Made by a program: the position numbers and the translations under genes. From Anthopleura xanthogrammica (taxonomy: Eukaryota > Cnidaria > Anthozoa > Actiniaria > Actiniidae): a stretch of 64,000 nt of DNA. Below are positions 45,368-57,886 of this stretch, in pieces (position 1 is the first letter of the stretch; the number at the start of each line of letters is the position of its first letter). The notes beneath the pieces are model-generated. The model had not been told where the DNA came from. It searched no databases and was given only the letters and a program-made list of their open reading frames with translations. Where the stretch lies: assembly GCA_964019055.1 (NCBI GenBank), contig OZ025217.1:3766617-3830616 (forward strand), written 5' to 3'.

Positions 45368-48300
45368 TTAATTGTTTATTTTGCTTTCTGTCCTTGACTT
45401 CAGCGTAATGTCCCCAACAGAAGAATTCGGTCTTATCACGACTTTCTTCAACTTTAAATGTAGAGCCTGTCTGAAGCGGGTATTTCTAAAAGCATACAGC
45501 AACGGATTCAGGAAACTGTTCAGGGTAAAACAGACGGTTGGGAAGACGCCCACCAACACATTACGCGCCTGTACGGAGATATTCTTCTTGAAGATGTCAG
45601 TCAGTAGCCATAATAATGCGATAATGATAGGTGTTAAGAAGAAGATCATGTTGGTGAGGACAAGAATCGATATACGACGAGCGATTTTACCATCACGCTT
45701 GATTCCAACTTGATGACTTGATTTGCGAACAAAGGCGAAGATGCGAACATAGAGTGGAATAGTGATGAAGTAAAGGATTATTCCAATTAGGGACATGCAA
45801 AGGCTGTAGAGGAATGTACTTGGTACATCCTTTGACGGTTGCATAGGGACGCAGTACGTGTTTGTAACGTAGGATCCCATCCCTACCAGGGGTGAGATTG
45901 CGGCTATGAGCGCTATTACCCATGAAGAGGATATACAAATGAGTGCTACACCTGGTGTTGGCTTCATGTGTGGCCTCATGGAAAACACTATCGTAGTATA
46001 CCGTTCAATGGTTAATAGTAACGAAGTTTGTATGGTGCTGAATTGGCCCAAAACCCACAGGAATCCCAGTACAGGGCATAGACGGTCCGAAAACGTCACG
46101 AACTCAGTATAAAGAGAGCTCTGTCTCGCTAGTGTAATGGAGATACTATAAATACCATTTAAACAATCACTTATAGCCAAATTCGACACCAGTAGCATAG
46201 CAACGTTTGTTTTAAGGGAGCTCGTGAGTGTTACCGTTACCACGGTAACGTTCAGTACTATGACGATAAACCCAAGGACATATTCAATGTAAAGTATTCG
46301 ATTATCGGTATCCCAGCAACGGTGAGTCATTGTCGCTTTGACCTCGGATTGGTAGCATTTTTTATTATAGGTAAAGCACTCGGGTAGGAAGTGAAATCGT
46401 GCGAAATTTTGTGTCTCCTTGGAAACGGTGTACTCCGTTCCCCTACAGTGCCATACGATGTAATCACTGTAACTACCTTGGCTGTATAGCTTTGTTAAAG
46501 GGTTGCTTTCGTTTCTTACTAGGCTACATTCGCCGCAGTTGTTGCTCCATGTTAACCCTTTTATTTCTTGTAGTCCTTGGGTTCTGAGAAGCGCGTCTGT
46601 TGGCGTCCATCTTGGATTTCCAGTCAGGTCGATGCTTCTTAATGAGGGAAGCTGTGAAGATAAGTCTTCTCCTTCCCAAACTCTTATTTTGTTTCCACTA
46701 AGATTTCTAAAAGGAAATAAAAACACAAAATACGATGAATATGTAGAATTTTAAAATACAAAGTCTTCAATTTCCTGTTAATTTTTTCCCCAATAGTTGA
46801 AAAAAAATGTCAGTGTTGCTGTATTCATATCGCACATTTGCATTATAGCTGTACTCTGATTGGACGAGACACATAAATGACATTAAAAGCCATTTCAATG
46901 TTACACTGCACGATACACTTGAAGAATCTTAAAACAAAAAGTCTTTAATTTCCTGTTAATTATATTTTTAAATTTGAAATTTTTTTTCATGCAGTGTTGC
47001 TGGACACGCGTGAAAAACGTCTGCGCATGCTCTAAGTCCGTATGCAAATTAGTCGAAAGCGTCTTCGTGCTATTGTAAAAATATGCAAATTTGACTTTCA
47101 CACTTGCCTGAAGAATAGTCTTTACAAAATGCCAAAACTTAAGATCAGTTCTTGAAACTTAAGGCTAATTCTTTCATATTGGCTTTATTAACACATTATC
47201 TTGGTCTCACAAAAGTATACCCACGAATTTTTTTGTATACTCGGAGAAAACAAGCATTTATTTTCTCACTAAAACTCTATAAATTCTTGGAAAGCGTGCT
47301 GAAAGGCACGCATGCGCAAACGTTTTTCTCTAGTGTCGTGTTGCTGTATTCATATCGCACATTTGCATTGTAGCTGTACTCTGATTGGACGACACATAAA
47401 TGACATTAAAAGCCATTTCAATGTTACACTAATGTTTTGCCCTGTATGCATGTAGTACGTGCTGTAAATCATTGCGTAGTCGCACTCAGACGAAATCTGT
47501 CAAAATAATTGCGACAGTTAACTTGAGAGGATAGACTAATCGTCATAGATTGATTTTGGCGAGTGACGGGTAATAGATTTAGTGCCATTTAACATTTTGG
47601 TTGCAAAACTGTGGCATAATTATTTGATGGACATCTGGTATACCAGCTTGGCTATTGTATACCATCTTTTTTCAGATGAAATAAAAATTTGAAGGAAAGT
47701 TCAAAATATGGAAATAAAAATCTGACTACAGGCAAAGCAAAAACAACGAAAAGTCAAACTCTTTTTCCCTATGAATTGGAAACTACTTGAATAAACGAAT
47801 TTGCCAAAGACAAATGCGGTGTTTTCTTATATAACTCGATTCTCTGATCCTCTTTATTACCACTTTTAACCGGCACTAATATCAGAATCCTCTTCCAATT
47901 ACTTACTCATTCAAACATCTTAACTCGTTCTTTTAGTGGTGATATCAAGACGTAATAAGGAGATGTTAAGTTGAATCATATCTGTATTTATGTGTTGTTT
48001 TCTCCTATAAGGGTTTTTGGGCAGGTCCTCGGGTTTTCATCCCTACGTAAAAGTCAACAATTCTAAATTCTAATTCAATCCCAGAATCAGAGGGCGGTAA
48101 GGTGTTGATTTCATTCTTGAAAAAAAAGTTACTATTTCTTAACGTTCTATATTTTCAATAATGCTTTTCCGGACGTCCTTAGCGTCACAATACCTACTGG
48201 ATTACCGTTTTAATCCTCAAACATTACTTCATTGACGCAAAGTTCGGATAACCAGGAAATCATAGCCGCTTATTACTAGTTATCTTTTGTTCTTATCTCA

Positions 48301-50290
48301 GAACAATGACGTAAAATATATTTCCTGAAATCTTTTATAGAATAAGACATTTTCGTCTTAAATTTCTTAAGCTACTTACAGGAACTGAAGACGGTCTAAG
48401 CCTCGAAAGGCGTCTTTAGTAATGAAAGCTACTCTGTTGTCTGATAATGTCCTGAAAAACAAACGAAAAAGCTTTAGTGTCGACTGTTCATTTGTGATAT
48501 TAGTGCAAACTGGCATGTTGCCTGCTATCGCTGTCTTCTGTATAGAAGTAAACCTACTGGTTTACCGTTTTAATCCTCAAACATTACTTCATTGACGCAA
48601 AGTTCGGATATATAACCAGGAAATCATAGCCGCTTATTACTAGTTATCTTTTGTTCTTATCTCAGAACAATGACGGAAAATATATTTCTTGAAATCTTTT
48701 ATAGAATATGACATTTTCGTCTTAAATTTCTTAGGCTACTTACAGGAACTGAAGACGGTTTAAGCCTCGAAAGGCGTCTTTAGTAATGACAGCTATTCTG
48801 TTGTCTGATAATGTCCTGAAAAACAAACAAAAAAGCTTTAGTGTCGACTGTTCATTTGTGATATTAGTGCAAACTGACATGTTGCCTGCTATCACTGTCT
48901 TCTGTATAGAGGTTTTCTACGGCAGTCATGTTTAAGGGCATGAATAATGCAGTGCTGTTTTTTTTTTTTTTTTTTTGCATGACAAGAAAATTTATTTCCC
49001 AAAGGAGAAAATTTCTATTTTTTTTCCTTATTAACATGGCTGCAGTGAAAATTGAACCTCTATTTCTTGAAACTAAACCTGAATCTGAGTTCTTAATTTA
49101 TATTTTAGAATTATTACGGATGCATGCAAATGAGACAACAAGCATTGTATCGACCCGATAGCCTCACTTGTATGATTCTCAAAACAAAAGAACATCTCAT
49201 TGCGGGCTCAACTGTGAACACTGAGCTCAATTTCAACTCCGGTAAATGCTACGAGAAATGTTTTTCGAAAATAGCTATTTAGTGGAAATAAAATTAGAAT
49301 GTTATATCGTACAACGAAGAAGAGTAAAGTCGCTAAAATTCTAAGTTGATAATATAAAAATTACAGGATTTTTTCTACAAATTTTCATTCAAGATTTTTC
49401 ATTCACTTCTCGTTGTTTGTTCAGCATTAATGCACAAGCACTAAGAGATTGAGCAGTTCAAGTTCCAGTAACAGAAAAGATTCCATATATTTAGGTAGAA
49501 CTTCAGGAAATATGTACTTACAGATTTAAAAGATTTGTAAAGTCCACGAATTTCGAGGGCGGAATTGTGTAGAAGTCATTCACTTTAAGAATTCTGGAGG
49601 AAGATAATTAAGAAGTAAAATTATATTTACAGTTTTAACAGATTGTATATACCAAGTATTTTACAACTGCAATTTCAACGCCTCAAAAGAGATTCAAAAA
49701 TATTTAATTTTGAAGCCAACAATAGTATTAATAAGCCGCTTCGATAAATATTTTAAGTTTTTGATATTGTTTCTAAAAAAGCTAGCTTAGTAAATTTGGA
49801 AAATATCTCGATAGGTGAACAGAAAAAGGAGATAACATGGAGATAAGAAAGTAGGTTTTTGGAATGAGTAAGATTCGTAACAATTAAGGCAGAAGGAAAG
49901 GAAAAAATCTAGGCAAACCTTGAACCTTAAATCAAACACATGCAAAACTGAAGTTAATTTGGAGTTGAACTTGTTCCAAAAAAAGAAGCTTAAAATCTTT
50001 GTAGTAGCTAGAAGATTATTTTGTTCAATTTGAGTACAAAAAGCAGGAAAACAAACTTACAAAGTCGTAACATTTCGTGGCTCCTGGATGATGTTTTTCA
50101 AATCCCCAATTCTTTTTACCTCGCAAATTGCAGTAATTTCATGATGTCCTTGTGAACTTTCAGAAAAGCAGCTACACTCTGTCGAAGAGCACAACTCCCT
50201 CGAGTTGTTTGTTTGGCTTTTTCCAGAAGAAAAGCATTCCATTAAAATTCTCGCCACAACTAGAAACGTTTTGTAGCGAAAAGCGTTCAT
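45368..50290 (-). CDS. leucine-rich repeat GPCR, LGR-like (5 exons)
   Basis: Plasma-membrane receptor with an LRR ectodomain and a rhodopsin-type seven-helix domain. Exons in transcript order: 50290-50061, 49593-49522, 48815-48744, 48451-48380, 46706-45368. All junctions are phase 2 and the frame closes to 594 residues. Exon 1 has a hydrophobic start and an LRRNT-like cysteine group (CSSTECSC). Exons 2-4 are each exactly 72 bases, one 24-residue LRR per exon, the classic LGR gene layout. Exon 5 begins with a partial LRR (LNLSGNKI, SIDLTGN). A cysteine-rich hinge follows (NNCGEC, WHCRGTEY, FLPECF, KKCYQ, HRCWD), then TM1-TM7 with LAISDCL, ERYTTIVF in place of DRY, and NSFLNPLLYAFRN. It has fewer LRRs than glycoprotein-hormone or relaxin receptors. 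The ligand is unknown. Further small LRR exons could have been missed. Confidence 0.87.
46817..46906. repeat. 90-bp direct repeat, copy 1, in LGR intron 4
   Basis: GCTGTATTCATATCGCACAT, CTGTACTCTGATTGGACGA and AAATGACATTAAAAGCCATT recur almost unchanged at 47339-47432. Two direct copies lie about 520 bases apart in the same intron. Confidence 0.85.
47339..47432. repeat. 90-bp direct repeat, copy 2, in LGR intron 4
   Basis: Second copy of the 46817-46906 repeat, with a 2-base deletion (GACGACACAT for GACGAGACACAT) and one A-to-G change. The spacer between the copies shares CATGCGC-type words. Confidence 0.85.
48190..48913. repeat. tandem duplication of an LRR exon with flanking introns
   Basis: Two adjacent units of about 360 bases (48190-48549 and 48550-48913) are nearly identical through intron, exon and intron. 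Each contains one 72-base LRR exon (48380-48451 and 48744-48815), with both splice sites kept. The exon copies differ at only a few residues: RVAF and GLDR against RIAV and GLNR. Confidence 0.93.
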
Positions 50291-51853
50291 CTGAGAAGGA
50301 AAAGAAGAACTTTAGTCAGCTGTTTTGCTACGGCCATAAATTAAGTGCCAAAATGATGGGACTGAACTATAAAATCGTGTGCATAGAAGTTGGTTTGTTT
50401 ACTTTGCTTCTTATTTTCTCTGACAGATTTGAACTTTTTTGCTTAGCAACACAGAGTATCGCCAACTTTTTGACTTTTTCCTTAAATAAAAACAGCTAAA
50501 TCGAAATGCTCAATTGAATATTGAAACGGATAGTCAAAATGGCGGAGTTTCGTCTTCGTCCATTGCTAACCGCAATAAACCAAAATTTCCACTACGTAAT
50601 TCTCTTAAGACAGAGAGACTGAATTTAATCATGGATTTCATTATTTATCCTTGACATTTTCTGTCTTCTGGATGCTTGTTGACTTTCATTTTCAAGCTAG
50701 CGGCTTTTAACAAGCCAAAATTCTATTCAATTTGAACGCTTATTTGGCAGCCATGGTCTTTTCAATTGTTTCTCTGCATGGATAGTAGGTTTTTCATATT
50801 TTTTCAGCCACAATTTCAGGTCATGTGATATGGATTGTCATCCGTTTATTCAATCTAAACACTTATTTTCATGGCTTATTTTGTTTCTCTGGATGGATTT
50901 TTTTATAATTTTCGGTTGAATTTCATTAACTTTGATGGAGGCAACAGCTGTATTGCTTCGGACACTAAGTAAATTCAATCATTCTTGAGTCAAAAGATAC
51001 AAAAATTTTGGTTGTTGTGATTATCATTTGTTTTTCATGATAATAAAAAAACAACTACGAGAAAAAAGAAAATGAAATCAGCTGAAATTTGAATGTGAAT
51101 ATTATTTGCTTTACATGGGGGAGAGGAGACGAGACGACAAACTATTCCTATGGAGAGAGGAGGAGGAAGAGGAGGAAGCTCAAGCATTTATCTAAATAGC
51201 AGCTTTAAGTCGGCAATAAATACCTTATTATAAACGGTTAGGAAAATAACTGAAAGCCAATTAAACTTTTATTTTAAAATCTTCCAAAACTACCTAGGTT
51301 TTAAATTAGGGCGCTGCTTCGCGAAAAAACGTCAATAGAAAGAAAAAAAAACTATAAAATATTTATAACTGAATGAATAAAATTAGCTATAGTTCAACAC
51401 GTACTGACAGCTAATTCATTAAAATCAAGATGATCCAGTGATTGAAAAGCATATCTGGGAAGAAGAATATTTGAGGATGCTCACAGGAGGTGAAATTTAA
51501 CTGGTAAAAGACCTCAAGTCCATCAATATAGTTATCAAGCGGTTGAAATATGTAAAATGTATTTAACCCATAACCAAAAATGAGTTTTTAATTCACCATT
51601 CTCCTTATTACGTCTTGATACCACTACCACCAGAATCCTCTTCGAATTCTTTTTCTTATTCAAATGTTTGAACTCCTTTAGGAGTCGCAAGATAATGGTG
51701 TTAATTAGCCCAACAAAAGGAACTACGACAAGGATCTTAAGGATTCTAGTAGTAGTGGGATCAAGAGTGATAAAAAAGGGGAATCGAGAACTGAGTTGTA
51801 TGAGAAATGATTACCTATACTAATTAATCTTAATTATCATTTAAAGAATTGAA
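50291..51853. other. spacer upstream of the LGR-like gene
   Basis: 5' flank of the minus-strand LGR-like gene followed by AT-rich DNA. A GGA-rich stretch lies at 51155-51180. The 115-codon frame at 50152 overlaps LGR exon 1 in antisense and is a shadow. No gene is supported. Confidence 0.5.
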
Positions 51854-52061
51854 TTAATATACTTGTTCTACTCCACTGAAGAGTTTCATTTCCTCCTTAT
51901 TAAATGCTGAAGTGCACGGCGGATCAGAGCTGGAAAATTTTACATCCGGAAGCTCGCAAGAAGAGTACGACATACTCAAATACTTGTTTACACTCAAGTG
52001 GTTTTCTGGATTATTTTGAAGGGTTTTGGCGTCATAAGCGGTTACGTGGGCCTTGAATTGT
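51854..52061 (-). other. possible terminal coding exon, unassigned
   Basis: On the minus strand, an acceptor (TTTTTCAATATTTAG) at 52062 opens a 69-codon frame (counting the TAA at 51854-51856 as its last codon). It reads QFKAHVTAYDAKTLQNN, then YLSMSYSSCELPDVKF, DPPCTSAFNKEEMKLF and GVEQVY. The composition is protein-like rather than repeat-like, and it would need an upstream donor in phase 2. The cysteine spacing before AFN faintly recalls the hinge region of LRR-containing GPCRs, and the LGR-like gene lies just downstream on the same strand. That link is only a suggestion. Confidence 0.3.
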
Positions 52062-53205
52062 CTAAATATTGAAAAATGTCACCGGTGGTTCTCAGCAATT
52101 GTCTTTTATCTGCTTAGAAATTCTCATTCATAAAGTAGGAGTTTTATTTCATGTATTTAATGATTTAAGCCTAAGCTCAGCTCGACAGACTGTTAGTTAT
52201 TTTAAAGGTTTTGCTGGTGTCTCGAGGGTATAGTATTTGTTCATGCAATATAGAAGTAGAGATTTAGGAGACTCTTTCATTGATGGTTATAATTGATATC
52301 CTCCGCTATCTTATCCGCGCATAGAAGCTTATATTTGCTTAAAACGTCTAACTGGAAACACAACGTCTAGTCTCGTTGTAAATATATCAAGTACCGTACT
52401 CGTAGGAAATTAAAAGTATTTTATCAAATACCGACTTTGTTAAGACAAATATTATATTCGATTTTGTGTGTCTGCCGAGCTTTCATTGGCTAGTAGCGAA
52501 GCTAAGGGGCCATAGTGAAAGTTGTATGATCGAAGGAACTGTCGTTCGAGGGGGAAATTCAATAGAGAGTTTGCGGCAAACGTTTACTGACGGCAAACGT
52601 GAAACGTCAGTTGACTAGTGAAAAGTTATTTACTAATTAGTAAAAAGGAATCGCAAAAAACTCTAAGTCGTAGCTTCTCTTTGGTTAGAAGGTTTGCAAA
52701 AGGTAGTGAAATACAGGAAAACGAGGAAAACTTGGTCATGCTTGCCGTTTGCGGGAGAAAAACGCGAATCTTAAGCTCTCTAATATAAAGCTAGATCGAC
52801 TGAATGAGAATAAAATGCATAGTTTTCTTGAAAGGCTTGACAAGTCTTGACAAGTAGTTTCGAGCGCAAAATTGAGATTGGAAATGTTAGAGAACATAAT
52901 GTCAACATTTTTGAGTGGTAGGCTAAATATTAAAATCGTAAAATATTTTTTAAACGGCTTTCATTAGTTTTTCCAGGGATTAAAGCCCAAGCAAATAACT
53001 GATGAACTTAAAGGTCTTACTGATAATTAAAAGAATATGTTAGGATAAACCATGATGTTGAAAAAGTAAATAAATAGATGCAAAGAAAAATGAAAAAAAA
53101 ACAAAAAAACCCTGATTAATTCAGATTTGAGAAGCAAACACTTAATGGTGAAATTAAAGCTCTTGCTGATGGTAAAATATTATATTCTAGTTAAGACAAA
53201 TCATG
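52062..53205. other. AT-rich spacer
   Basis: No open frame with recognisable content, no clear splice-site pairs and no repeats of note. Confidence 0.5.
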
Positions 53206-53508
53206 AAAAAATAGATATATAAATGCAAAGAAGTCAGTATGGAAAAAATCACCTTATTACTCATACTTGAGAAGTGAACTTTCTATGACACCAACCTTTC
53301 AAAACGGCGGCGCTACTGCGATGCAAAGACAAGCTCGGCTTATGATCAGCAAAAAAAAAATAGATATATAAATGCAAAGAAGTCAGTATGGAAAAAAACA
53401 CCTTATTATTCATACTTGAGAAGTGAACTTTCTATGACACCAACCTTTCAAAACGGCGCGCTACTGCGATGCAAAGACAAGCTCGGCTTATAATCAGCAA
53501 AAAAAAAA
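53206..53508. repeat. 149-bp tandem duplication
   Basis: ATAGATATATAAATGCAAAG starts at 53211 and again at 53360. The two units run nearly identically through GTGAACTTTCTATGACACC and CTACTGCGATGCAAAGAC to CAGCAAAAAAAA. One small deletion (GGCGGCGC to GGCGCG) separates them. Confidence 0.93.
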
Positions 53509-55300
53509 TTGATCTTCTAAGATGTACATCCTAGGTAGGTGTTGTAGATGAAATCTGTAGATAAAAAAACTAATCAAAGTGATTAGGTTTTAAGTACCTT
53601 GGCTATTAATCTTCCGAAATCCTGAAAAACGACACCGGCCTTAGCGATTCAATTACGGCAACAAGAAAGGTGACTATAAAATACATCCACTCACTTCTCT
53701 TGGGGACGTTCTTGAGCTTTAGCAACGGTTTTGCAGACGGTTCGGCGTTACTGTCTATAAAACTTGAGATTAAGCTCAAAATTACTATGTAAATAAGCGA
53801 TGAATTCTTAACAATTCATCGTACCCACAATCCTTTGCGAGTCTAAAATGTTCTCGATGCTCATTGGATAAAAATGAAGGAAGCCATTTTGAATAATTAT
53901 GAAAAATGCCGAATCTTATAAGTTTGTATTATTTATTTTTATGTCTAAAATAAGGATCACCTGTCGTTATAATAAACAAACAAGCAAACTTCATCTATAA
54001 AAAAGATTATTTAATTATTATCAAATAATCTATTTGATGATTGTGTCAACTGGTTTTTGTAATATTTTTAGAATATATGTGATTACTACTTTATTTATTA
54101 TTCAATATATTATATGTATTACATACATGCTTTATTTCGATTCCTTCGTCCCAAAAAGGGCTTTTCAGGAGCAAATTACGATACATAACAATAATCATTA
54201 TATTCAAAAAGATAATGAAAAAAAATTATATAGCTATAAAATCTATAAAACGAAAATATGTATATATATTAAAAATTAAGACTAAATTGATCCATAAAAT
54301 AATAACAATATTATATGTTCTAATATATCTAATTCTATAAGATTAAAGACTAAGGAAATTCTTATAAATCTTACGTCTTAACAAGCGTTTAAAATCAGTG
54401 TATTTTAGGCCAGAATAATGCATATATTGTAAAACCCCTTGACCATTATAAATATCATAAGTAGGAGTCAAGTAGAATGAAAAATAATAAAAAAAACTTA
54501 AAAGTAAGCCGCTTTTTTGTTTTGTTATTGTACATGTTATTTATGCGTTGAATTTTGTAGCTAGCTGATCTGGTGGTCAAATTTGGCGCTGAAACTGATA
54601 AAGCAACTTCTGTATTATTTTAGTTAAATTGGCGTAAATGTTTGAAATTTTGAAAACTCTTTTGCTCCTGGTGTTAAGTTTAAAATAATACTCACCTATA
54701 AATTTTAATTACTTCTTAATTAAAAGTTTCTTTTCTTTTCTTTTGTCAATTTTTCAAACTCTTACAGAGTTATCTGTAAATCTTCTCAGTTGAAAATAGA
54801 TAAAAGTTTAATCAGAGGCTCTTAACTTGGTTTTCAAATGATTTTACTATATAATCTATTGTTTCTTTTCAGTTAAGTTAAATACGTATCTCTAGATCTT
54901 CTTTTAAAATGAAGAAAAAGCCGCTTTTGTAAAGTTGACAAAAAACTTTGAAATCAAATTTAAATTTGCAATTACTTTACATTAAATATTCTTTATTTTT
55001 TTTTCAAAATAGAGAAAAGCGGACTTCAAAAACCACACTGAAATTGGTTTTAAATTAAACGAAATCGTCTTTTAAAATAGATAAAAGCTGGAAAAACACT
55101 TAATATTTACTTAAGAAGTTTCTCGTCACTTTTCAATCTATTTAGTTTTTATACCAAATAATCAGTTTCGCATTTGTATTTGCATTGCTATTGATGTTCG
55201 CTGTTAGAGTCAAGGTTATCTTACAATTGCAATTGTAAACAATCACAAGTTCTGATTAAAAGTATGGGAAAAAATATAATTAACAAAACAATCTCCGGGG
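53509..55300. other. AT-rich spacer with one weak exon-like segment
   Basis: Minus-strand 53760-53690 reads as a hydrophobic stretch (SLIYIVILSLISSFIDS) ending at a donor-like AGAA|GTGAGTGG near 53697, but no in-frame ATG or good acceptor precedes it. The 81-codon plus-strand frame at 54034 is AT-driven. Nothing here can be called a gene. Confidence 0.4.
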
Positions 55301-55751
55301 TTGTTTTGACACCCAAATTATATGTTGTATTTCTAGCAGCAGGTGTCGCGGCAAACGTAGGCTATTTTCCTGCTTCTTGATTGGTTCATAGTGGAAACCA
55401 ATTGATTGTTATGCGTGGCAACGGTTGACGAGCGTTGGTTGCTATCGTTGTCGATGCTATGTTTGATTTGATTGAATCAGTATATGATATACATATTAAG
55501 CACTGCCTAAAAGCGGACCTCCCATTCTTAATCAACTTTCAGTGCGCTTGCAAAAGGCAGGACGAAAAATTTGTATGAACGTAAAAGCGGGTAGATTGAC
55601 TATGAAATGGCTTTCGAGTTCAAGCGATGTGAATTTTCTTGGCTCCTGATTGGTTCAGGAGGAAAGCCATTTGATTGTCTGCAAGTTGGCGAACGTTCTT
55701 CGTGGGAGTCCCTTGCAAGAATCCCATCCGCATTTTATTTACACCTTAGTC

Positions 55752-55799
55752 GTAGCCATAGCAACAAATTAAGCGGCTCTCTTCTGTTATCATGGCAAC
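55752..55799. promoter_or_regulatory. paired X-box-like sites, no gene assigned
   Basis: GTAGCCATAGCAAC (55752-55765, two mismatches) and GTTATCATGGCAAC (55786-55799, one mismatch to the RFX consensus) lie 20 bases apart. More GGCAAC/GTTGCTA half-sites lie at 55410-55445. The 55330-55900 stretch is less AT-rich than its surroundings and may be a promoter or enhancer, but no gene is recognised next to it. Confidence 0.4.
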
Positions 55800-55997
55800 A
55801 AACAATAATAATTGGAAATCACGGGTGGCGTGAGAAATAGATTAGTGGTTGGTCTCGAAGGCTCTGGCTCAGTGACCCTTCTTGCACTTCTCTCCCTAAG
55901 ATTCTACGTTCTATGACGACGGTTGTTAACGTTTTACCCAAGAAATCTGGTCTCGAATAAAGATTTATCAGGTCTAGCGTGACATTTTAAAATTTTA

Positions 55998-56206
55998 CAT
56001 TGAGGGCACTCGAACCGTGAACACTTCAAGTTTTTTGACTTTTTTTTATCTTCCAATCAGAAGCCAGATTCACAAGAAGGCTCTTATATTATGTTTAGGT
56101 TAGCTAACTAAACATAATTTCAGAGTCTAGTTATGAATCCGGTTTCTGAATGGACGTTGAAAATATGTCAAAAAAACTCGAATTCACGGTTCGAGTGCCC
56201 GTCCTG
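55998..56206. mobile_element. mariner-type MITE
   Basis: TA flanks and inverted ends: left ATTGAGGGCACTCGAACCGTG and right CACGGTTCGAGTGCCCGTC. It contains inner inverted words (GTTTAGGTTAGC/GCTAACTAAAC). The termini match those of the element at 18563 in ACTCGAACC, so the two belong to one family. Non-coding. Confidence 0.78.
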
Positions 56207-57886
56207 TAATCCAACAAAAACGAAAATACCAAAGTTAGTAAGCTGTTGCCTACCAACATATTTTTGTAAAGGCAGCCAACTTTGGTCGCCGATATCTTCT
56301 GCGCTATTCTATAAAACCACTTCAAACTTTCCAATTTTGCTAATTTTACTATGCTCTTTTCAAATATTATATTTTTATTATATATTTGTTGGATTAAAAT
56401 TTAAAATTTCACGCAAGACCTGATAAACCTCATTGAACATAGAAAATTGTACAGAAGTTCTTTACTTTTTTGTTTGTCTACCAATTTTTTTAGCCCAACA
56501 TCTTGTTTTCCTTTGTTCTCGCTATGATTACTGCGATATTCCATCTTCAAACTATTCTTCAGTTATAGTAGTTTCTTATTTGTTTGTAGGGTAATCAACA
56601 CAACTTCTACTATCCACCTCGTTCACTTGCACGGCGGTATTTTATCGTAATTAGTTCCTGTAGCGCTGTATATACGTCACAAAATTAGCCTTCCTATTCC
56701 CTGACTGAACTCACAGCGAGAGACTCAATAAATTAAACTATATTTAAAATTTATTTCAGGTCCGTTGAAAGAGTATTTGCTCCGTAATTATCGTCTTTGT
56801 TCAAAAGCATTCGTATTAATTTTTTTGCAGACGTTTTCAAGATATTCTTTCCGCGGAAAGGAATTCAGACAAAAGCGCTTATGCAAAGCTACAAAGCTCT
56901 CGACAAACATCCTGTTTAAAAAGTTTAACTAGAAAGAGCCTTTGTTGTTGTTCAAAGAGTATTTACACTAGTTTTTGGCGTCTATATATTTGCACTACAT
57001 AGGGCGAATAAAAATGTAGAAAGGATTCCAAAAAAAACCTGAAATAATGACACAACAGGGAATTTTAAAAATACGTTTTTGTCCAGTTTTTTTCCTTCTA
57101 ATGAACCTTTTATTTCTAGTACAATCTCGTAGTTATTATTTTTGTAAATCAATCGCTGGCTTTCCTAATACAACACCCACGTAATGGCAGGTTTTCTATC
57201 TTAATTACAACGCTTTTTTCTCAGTACTTCCAGGTTATAAAGATCCATTCTTATACTTAATCCTAAATACCCTTATCTTGTAGCAATGATAGCTGAGAAT
57301 ATGCTGGCTAGTCAGTCGAATTTTGGCGTTTTTCAGTTGCTTTTGGAGTCAGTTATCCTTTAGTCGAGAATCTTATTGACTCAAAACGTTCAAAGAAAAA
57401 GTTATCGCCTTAAAATTCTTCGATCAATTCATTAAAAACCTTTTATTAAACATTAAAAATTCATTATTTGATTTAACAAGACTATTAAAAAATTGCACGT
57501 TAAAGTGGTGTAATAAATGGCTCTCAAAAACAGCCTCGACAAGCCACTATCAAAAACCTATGCAAATTGACCAAACCGGATCTTAAAAATCTCTCCAAAA
57601 ACACCTATAATATAAGTTCTCGAATATTAAAAGCTTACAATCGAAATATTTCCTGATAAGAAATTGAACTATCAAACTATAGATTTCCCCTTCAGGTAAT
57701 AATTGTATAGTGAAAAGACAACTGATTTTCCAATGTTTATGCAATGAATATATAATAATAAATATGATAAAAATATAATAAATAAAAGCTATATTTTTCA
57801 ACAAGGAACCATAAGGAATAAATGTAGTTTGCCGAAGGCATTTTAGTTTACGCCTAAAAGTTTCCTTAGGAGTTAAAATCACCGGC
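56207..57886. other. AT-rich spacer
   Basis: No gene, RNA or notable repeat recognised. The short open frames on both strands have no family features. Confidence 0.45.

Noticed and set aside
53690..53765. Signal-peptide-like segment on the minus strand (SLIYIVILSLISSFIDS)
   Set aside because: No in-frame ATG, a poor acceptor, and the donor phase does not join cleanly to the exon-like segment at 52061.
55607..55840. 77-codon plus-strand frame
   Set aside because: It lies in the promoter-like stretch with X-box sites; no domain and no splice partner.
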